Of a stretch of 64,000 nt of DNA, positions 50,001 to 59,300 are shown piece after piece; within the stretch, counting starts at the first letter, position 1, and the number at the start of each line of letters is the position of its first letter. The notes beneath the pieces were generated by a model that saw nothing but the letters and a program-made list of their open reading frames with translations, searched no databases and had not been told where the DNA came from. Location: assembly GCA_030762175.1 (NCBI GenBank), contig CM060843.1, positions 32,150,001-32,214,000 on the forward strand, read 5' to 3'. Source of the DNA: Metallyticus violacea (lineage: Eukaryota > Arthropoda > Insecta > Mantodea > Metallyticidae). Both the position numbers and the translations under genes were made by a program.

Positions 50001-53000
50001 TAATGTTGGATTGGTGAAAAAGTATGATTTTGTTTAATTTAACAGACATACTGCAACAATGTAGCAAAGCAGGCAAAGATCTTCAAAATACTTGAGAGGA
50101 TATCTCTTAAGAGCGAAAAGTTTTTATATTCTTGTTGGGGATGCTCTTACTTGGAATGCGAATTGTTGCATTATTCTGCTTCACCTCATGAAACCTTTTT
50201 GGCCTCCGATTGGTGGTAGGAAATTAAATAGGGAATACCGGAGTGTTTTGTGACTCTTTGGAGTCAACAGGAACAGAGAAGGTATCGCACACAGAAACTT
50301 AAGAATCTTCATTAAATAATATTTTTTTTATTTTGTGTTTCCTTATCTTTCCCTATTTAGGATTGTCTGCAGCTACCTGAAGAGTATTTTGTTCCCAGCT
50401 TACAATTGACGTGTTAACGCAAGTTATGTTGATTTATTCTGAATGTTCTTCACACCTGGCGATCACTACCGACTTAATCTGAATCGCCTGACCCATTTTC
50501 ATTAATTATCTACTATTTCCCACTGATTAACTGTTCAACACCTGTTTAATTTGCACTTACGTTTTATTTGCTGCTTTTCTCCACTGTTTATTATGTTGCT
50601 TCTAGCTTATTATGCTACTTCACTGCCTACTCTGTTTCTCTCTTCCCAGTTTTACTATTTACTGCTATATTGCTCTGCTCACTACTGCCATATCATTTAC
50701 CATATCACTCTAGCTACTGACTTATTTCACTCATTCTATCATTCTCACTATTGACTGCTGACTTTTTACTGTGTTGCTTACTGACTGCTTACTATCTGCC
50801 ACTCTCCTCAGTCTCATTGATTCACTCTAATTTCTATTTCACTGCTTCCTATTTTACTGCCATCACACGGCTTATGGTTTACTTCTTCCTCTCTCCATGG
50901 CTTATGGTTTACTTCTTACTCTTACTCTCTTGTTAATCTTAACACCCATTTTTGTATCAACATGCTCAGCCTGTGCGAAATGAAAGTCCTTCACTGTCAT
51001 AAAATTTGGTTCAATGCGGAGCTTCTCCATTGACTATTACTAAATATTCATTATAATAAAGACTGCTTCTTATTCGTTCAATTTTATATCACGGTCATTG
51101 GTGGAATTAGCTCCCCTTCTTCAATCTTATGTTCCCAAAAGAAATTATTTCCAAGAAATGGAACCTTCTGCCATATATTTCAGTGATATCTTTCAGAACT
51201 TGTCATTTCCATTTATTTTTCCACCCTTTCACTATTTTAGTTTAACAGACTATGAGTTTGAGATAGCTCACATTCCTTCCGCATACAGTCTGCATCTATT
51301 TGTATGAGTACAACGGCAGGAACCTTTGATCCATGGCGACAGTCATCTGCCGGCCATAAAATATTTGTTGCTAATCAACATAAAATTTTCCTGTGAATTC
51401 TGATTCTTTCAAAAGCAATGTTTTTATCTTGCTATCCTAAGCGCTGCTATGTATATGTTTTCCTAGCCTTGCCCATTCTCAGAGAGTAAAAACCTGTTGT
51501 CTTCATGTAGGCAAATCTTTAAATAAAAGAATCCTTTTCCTGGAGCAATTCTATTGTCTCTGGCACGCCTGTTTCTTCCCCTGGTATCTGACAGACAGCC
51601 CTTTTTATTACAATTTAGCTCAAACTATTCTAGTGCACAATATCCTTTCTCTGTCTTAAGTTTAACACAGATGTCCAGATGTCTCAGGTCAACGGTATGG
51701 AAACAGAATGTTTTTAGTAGCACATTACATTGTAAATGAGTTCCAGTTGTAAGTTTTCAGATGCATCCTCCATCTTGGCACTAAATGCCGCAGAAAACAG
51801 TTGTAACTTTTTTTGAAGGACCTCAGCATCTTGAAATTTGATTGAAACTCATTAGCTAGTTCATCAAGATTCTTAATATATAATTGCAACTTTTCCACAG
51901 TGTTAAGCAATCTCTCTTGCTTTGACTGCATTAGTCTCCTTGCAACATCTGTGGACTGTATACTATAAGTATATAGAGATGAATGAAGTGATTTAATGAT
52001 GGTGCAAATGAGCTTAGAGTTCCTGGTGCCTTAAAGCTATTGGGCACTCTCCTTCTCAGGATAAAAATAATAACAATAAAAAAAAACTTTGCCTGACCAG
52101 GATTTGAACCTAGGAACCTCCGGATTAGTAGTTGCAAATGCCTGCTAGACCGCAGATAGATCTTATCCTGCAAAATATATGACAAAAAACAAGGTAAGAG
52201 AATAGTCACAGAATAATTTTAATAAAGCTGTTGAAGAGACAAAACAGAAAGAAACAAAATCCTTTATATTTTCAAATCATCTAGGCAAACTAATAGGAAC
52301 ATTATCTTACAGCTGAATTAACATAGATTATCTGTATATACTTACTATTTCCACAATATTTATCAATTGCATTAGCAATTTATTTGTACCATTGCCCTGG
52401 ATACTGGCATATTTATTGCATATATTATATATTATACCACTTAATATATTTTTTCATGTTTTTTGAAAATTATAAATTGGTCTTCTCTCTAAGGAGCAGG
52501 GTTAACCATTCTACATCAAATCTGCTGCTAACTTAATGTTTGCCTTCCTCAGACATTGGGTGCACAGAAACTGTGTTTGATCAGTCACAAGGTCTGTCAC
52601 CCCCTAAACTGGATCTCCTAACCATCTCAGGAGGGGAAGTGATAACTAGCATGCAAATGTCCTACAGCATCCTGCGTCTGACAATTGCCTTGTGTATATA
52701 TGGTAGTTTTCTTAAAAAGCATAGAGATTGTTTTAGTGAAAATAATCGTGCATAATCTCATTTTAATATAAAAGGGTGAATCACATATAAATTGGAATTT
52801 TGATTGTACCACCTGTCAGCAGAGTGGAGCAAGACACACCTTTGAAACTTTAGGCATCTGAGTTTTGGAAATAGAGGGGTAAACCAGTTCACCTTGCACA
52901 GCTGTTTCATTTGTCAGTAGTCATCACGTCTAAGCAAGAAGTAAACTTATAAATATTGTACTTACGAATAAAATTGCTGAAATATCTTCACAGCCCATTG

Positions 53001-56000
53001 GATTATCCACTTGGGAAAAAATTTTCATATTAAAAAATAGAAAAAACCAAATGAATTTTGAGTTTCCTCCCATAGATGAGCTCAGCGACTTCCTACTTCA
53101 ACCAACAGAGGCCACCACAGAAACATTCGTTTGTCCAGCCATAGTTTCGAGTAATGGAGGTTCAGTGAGCAACTGAAGATGGGAGAGATTCTCCCGAAAC
53201 GCATCTTACTTTATGTAAGTGAATGGAGTATAGTGTAAGAAATGTGAATACATGAGTTGAGGTTAAGAAGTAAACTTGTTGATTTGCAACACACTGTTAC
53301 TAAGTTTTTGGAGTAGGAGAGCTTAAAACTGGCAGAAATTTTGCAAAGATTAGGGCTTGGTTTCGGTATAAGGTACTGTCTAAAGCACAATGTATAAGTG
53401 CCACGAAAGTTTCACAGAAGGGCAAGAACTGTGGAAAATGAAAGCAATATTAAACTTGAACAAATGCAGAAACAAGCATTTGAGCCATTTGAGATCTTAA
53501 TGAGATGTGACCAATATTGATAATTTCTGATATTGCTTCTGAGATTGGGATAAATTGTGAAAGTGTCCATTCATTCCATCATTTCAGAAGAATTGACAAG
53601 GTAGCTTCCTCAAATTCTTATTGAGGATCAAAAGGCTGCATATGCGGGAGTGTCGGAGGCTTTTGGCTCAATATCAGAATCAAAGAGAAAGGCTTCTGCA
53701 TCAAATCATAACCTGTGATGAAACATGGATATAACACTATACTCTGAGTTGTTGAAGCAAGCAAGGTTGGAATAGAGGAAGAGGGGAATCTGCTCCTGTC
53801 AGCTTGGAAGGTTCCTATTGGCAGACATCTGGTATTCCCAAGGTATTTTATTCATCAGTTTTCTTCATGAATGTTGAACATTAATGCAACTTAATTACTG
53901 CCAGCTTCTGGTTGAGGCAAAACATGCTTATCTGTGGAAAAAGTCAACGACCAATTCAAGAACTTCTCCTCTGAGACAACACCCATTTGCATTCAGCTGC
54001 TTTGACAAGGAAAAAACTCAGATAATTCACTGGATAGCATTTGAACACTCTTTCCTATTGTACAGACTTATCCACCTTGTAATTACTATATGTATAGTTC
54101 ATTAAAAGAAGCATTGGGAGATCAGCTATTTGACAGCGACAAAGATGTGGAAGTTTTTGTGCAACTGGCTGAAAACCCATCTCCATTTTTTCTGCAATAA
54201 TGGGATTAAAAAGCTTCCTATCCATTGAGAAAAATGAAATGTATCAAATTTTTCTTTAATTTTGTTTTAGTAAATTAAAAAAAAAATCTGGTTTATATGG
54301 TTTACATTTTGTGTTACAGTTGTCAGTATACAAAGAGGAAAATATAATATTATGAAACTAGATTTAATGAAACAAAAAGTACAAAAGTATTGTACATTAA
54401 ATATGAAAATTGATGCTAGATAAAATTTAGTCATCTAGACCTAGCTCAAACTCATCACCGTCAGTTCTTTTTAGATTTTCATTTCAAGTTTTTAGGAAGA
54501 ACATCCTCATCTAAACTTTTAGCAATATGAAATTCCAAAAATCTAAATTAACTGTACACATCATTTTCTTTTGCTGAAATCAGTGAACAGATAGCTATGT
54601 AACAACTTAGTATTACTACTCAAGTCACGGCCACTTTCTTAAATTAGATAATAGGACATTTTATACTATTTTAGTCATCTACAGCTAAAGCAGCATTTGG
54701 TTTAAAACAGTCTTACATATGAATGAATGCATGTGAGACAGTTTATAAATATTTTAAAATAATTTGTTCCCATATCTTGTCATAAAATGAGATGATTTCT
54801 CAGTTCTGTTTAATTGCTTCCACACACTTATCAAGCATAAGCATTTTTTTCTTCCCTTTTTGGAGTTCCTGCTATACTGGTTAAAGTAGTAGCTTTGAGT
54901 AGAAAGTATGTTTTAGTAGAACTTTGAATTTTCCCTAAGTCAGAGCAATTTATTTTTTGGGAAGAACGAGGATTCTATGGCAGCATCTGACACATTAACC
55001 ATCTCTTGAAAACAATTGCTTTCTTCATTTTATATAAGAAAAATCAAGCAGTGTATATTACTAGGATTTTTGTTTCACTTAGAATATACCAAATTATTTC
55101 ATGCTGGTAGCCTTACCTATACTCCTATTGTGATCCATCCAGCCTCCATATAACATTAATTAATAATTTCTTATTTTATCTTAATAATCTGAGTATCAGA
55201 GTCACTATGTCACCAGTATTACTCTGTCTGCTACCTGGGGCAGATTGGCTATTCCAGATGTGTGAGTCATTTGTTTTACAGCTACCTCTGTTTTCTGGAT
55301 CATGCAAACACTCCATTGCCTTATTATAAGCCACTAAGAGAGTTCTACCATGGTTTTCATACTGTTTAATTTGGTTACATTAACTAATATTTTTTTTGTA
55401 GTTAGTGTAAACTTACCAGAATCAAATTTTCTCAATGCTAAAGCAGAATGCCAAACTTCTAAAAGTACAAAGATAAACATTAACATTTTTAGTATTGAAT
55501 CATAGTTAAAAATATAATTATAAATTAATTGTGGCATTTGATTTGCTAATTATCACAATACATTTAATAAAACAAAATAACTAAAGAAAGCCGCATTTTA
55601 CATAAGGAAGCCAAATTAGACAATTAGCATGAATTTTTATATTAGCGTATATAATTTTATAATTGTGTGATAATGCCTTTGAGACTTGAATTAGGGACCT
55701 GCTGTTGAGTTGAGAATGATACCGATGACAAAAATCCTTTTAATGCACTATCTTAAAATTCTGCCTTTACAAATAAATTTGGAAATTGAAATGTTTCTAT
55801 GGAAAATGGAAAAATTTATACATCACGAGGAATCAGTAAACCTCTTTGGATATTGAGTACTATTGGAAATTGGAGTGCATATAAGAGAAATAAAAACTTA
55901 GAATATGGTGTAAAAAAATAATGTTACTTGAACATTACATGCTTATGTACATTTCTAGAAACCAGATTAATGTATATGTAGTAGTGCATGATATCTGAAA

Positions 56001-56283
56001 AAAATTACAGATTTTCTCTCTGCTATGTTATTAGTTATTCTGCACATAATTTGCATTATTTCATTGCTTGTAATCAACAGCATGATATCATTGTAGATGT
56101 TAAAACATACTATGTTTTATTTAACATAAGATTTACTAACTATAATTGTCTCCCTTTTTTTTTAATATAAGCAAATCACTATATCTGTGTCCTTTCAGAA
56201 AATATTCAGAGTCTATGAGCCTTACATATGATAGAGTTAATAAAACTTGTAGCTAAATGTTTCAAATTTATAAAAATAAAAGA

Positions 56284-56314
<31 letters not shown>

Positions 56315-59300
56315 GTAAGAATTTCCAAAGCACAAGAGTGATTCATAAAGCAAAGGACCTTCAGTCTAAACATGTTTAGTGTTGTATAGCTAAATATACG
56401 GGTTCTGCCTGAAACCTGATAAGATATCACTTATAGTAGAAAGTGGCCACTTATTGATTCAACCAATCTGCAACAACATCCTTTATGTCTACATTATTTT
56501 CAAATAATTTTCCAGCAAAGTGTTCTCATATCTTCAAAAATAAATAAAAATCTGATGGCTAAAATCAAACTGTAGGATAGATAGCCAAAAGTTTCCCAAT
56601 GAAATTCATCACAGAGCATGTCCTTTGACTTGTTGGCTGTAGGCAGATGATCATTGTCTTGAAGAGTAGTTCCACATGTGAGTATGTCACTGCTACAATT
56701 CTGAATAGCCAAGTGAATAAATTTAAATGTAACACAGTGGGCATAAGCATATATGATGTGTTTCTTGCAGGAACTGAACATGCAAGACTTAATAGTCCCA
56801 AAAAGCACATTCCATGAGATTCTGTGATGACAAGTTTAAATTTGCATGACTTTGTTGGCTAATGAGCATGGTGCCACTCTTTCATTGATTGTCACTTCAG
56901 TTTCGTGTGAAGCCCCTGTAACAACTTTATTCAATAAACTCATCACTGTAATGATGATAATACTCCATGAAAGCCAAAGTAGTACCCATTAACGCAGTAT
57001 TATGCTGATTCTTTGAGCATTCATGACACTCACCTTGCACAGATTTTCCAGTACTCCAAATGTGCATTGAAATTTCATATTTGGTAATATGAAACACTTC
57101 TGGACTTTGTGCATGTACTTTGCTATAATGAGGAGTTAATTCTCTTGAGTGATGTGATCAATCTTTTATTTCAGTTCATCTGTAGTGCTAGAGGGGCAAC
57201 TTGTCTCTCTGCATCATGAACATTTGTGTTCTCTCATTTTTAAATGTTGTGTACTTCCTGACTGATCTCATTCATAATATCTTTCCCATAGACTGCAACA
57301 AGTTTCTAATTAATATTAAAAGACCTATGTTTTCAGCATGGAAGAAATAAGTAACACTAGACTACAAATGAAAACTTTTTTTCTGCAGTACGATTAAAAA
57401 TGGGTGACTTTTACTAATTTCGGGAATTACAAAATGCATTCCTATTTTCCGTAGCACATCTTGTTTTGGCAATATGACAATGTTCAATGAAAATTATAAT
57501 TATAAAATTTGCAAAAATATTACACTCTCATATACAACTTTTAAAGAAAATAAACAATAATAATAACATGAAAGCATATCTGAATTTGAGAATGTATATT
57601 AGATATCTTGTGTACCCCTTTTTCTTTTCCCATGGAACTGCAGCATATGTGATTTTCTCGAGTGTCCTCTGTTAGGTTTGTTACTCGCTGTAGTGGTTAC
57701 CATACTTGCCTCCTAAACCCAAGATCGCAGGTTCGATCCCGACCAGGACTGATGGATTTTTCGGGCGTAAAAAATCGTAAGTATGGCTTCTTTCAGAAGG
57801 GAAGTAAAGCCGTGGGTCCCATGTCGTACATTTACGGCACGATAAAGACCCTCAAGCCTGAAAAAAGAGGCCTCTGAGCAAAATTTGTCTGCCATTTTAC
57901 TTCCTGAATAGAATGGGATGCTGATGACCTGAGATGTTAAAGAGCGTCTGTAAATAAAACCAAATAAAAAAACTTGCAAGACACCAGCAGTAATTAGCCA
58001 TCATATGTATGTCTCAATGTCCCTGATAACATTGTTCAACATCTTTCTAGTCCTGGTGAAACCTTTCACCTTGCTCTTCATTCACAGCTTGAGGAAATGA
58101 AGCTTCAAACTCATATTACAGCTGAGCACTCTGAGATTTGGAAGCATATTTCTGACAATTTCTTTGTATTGAGGGTCTTTCACATTGCCCAGAAGTTTCT
58201 TAACAACCTCTCTGAATCCATCCCTGCATCTTTTTTAATTTCATTCATAGAGCTGGTAAAATTAACATCTTTCACCAATTCCCTTATCTATGCTCAATCT
58301 ATCAAATACTCCCCCTCTGATTTAGTGGAAACTGTGCTTTAGTACTGGAAGCAAGGACAACTTTTGTCAAGTGCTTTAATGAATTGTTTAATAATGCCAA
58401 GTTTTATGTGTAATGGATGGAGTAGAACTTTTTGACGATCAACAAGAAGCACATTAGTAACATTATTTGATCCAGGTTCCAGTTGCTGCCTCTCAGGCCA
58501 TTGGTCAGTTTTCCAATGTTTGTTCCTCGCCCTGCTCTCCCATTCGCAAAGAAAACAAGAGAATTTTGTTTATCCTCCCGGTTATCCTAGTAACAGACCA
58601 ATGACGTTCAAGTCACTACATATCTGCCACTCATGGTCGCAGTACTTAATTTTATCAAGAATATGCTTCAGAGTTTCATAAGACTCTCTTAGGTTCATAG
58701 AATGTGCAAGCGGTATTGAAGCTAACTTGTTGCCATTATGAACTAACACTGCCTTAAGACTTCATTTGGAAGAATCAATAAAAAGACACCAGTTACTTGG
58801 CTCATATGCTTCCCTGCCCAATTTTGAATAATATTACACATATCCACACAAAACACAAGTTGATCTTTTGTGTAGTGCTTGTGGAACTGTATTTCGTGAT
58901 TGCTATACCACGAAAATGTAATGTCAGGTGATAATAAATTCTTCTCCTGAAGTCTTGAGGCCAGTAATTCACTTTTTTGTTTTGTAAGGCCTAAATCCCT
59001 CCCTAAATCATTTAACTCAAATTGATTAAACGTTCTGGTAAATTGTCAAATTCTTCTGGCTCAGAAACCAACTCATTGTTGGAAGTCACAGAGCTGCTTT
59101 CAGATTCACTAAAATGCTGGTGCTGCTGGTGGTGCTGGTATGGGTAGTTCAGGTTCATGAGGAATAGGCCATGTTTAGATTTGGATATTTAATTCCTGCC
59201 TTATATTTTTTGTTATAGCCAGCAACTTTGCATATGCAAAAGTAACAATTATGGTGATTCTGCTACCCTCTCCATATCATTGTTTGGCAAATGGAATTGC

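Noticed and set aside
50540..50936. Plus-strand hydrophobic frames that could be membrane proteins
   Set aside because: T/C-rich low-complexity sequence; no start context, no conserved motif, and both frames overlap without spacing.
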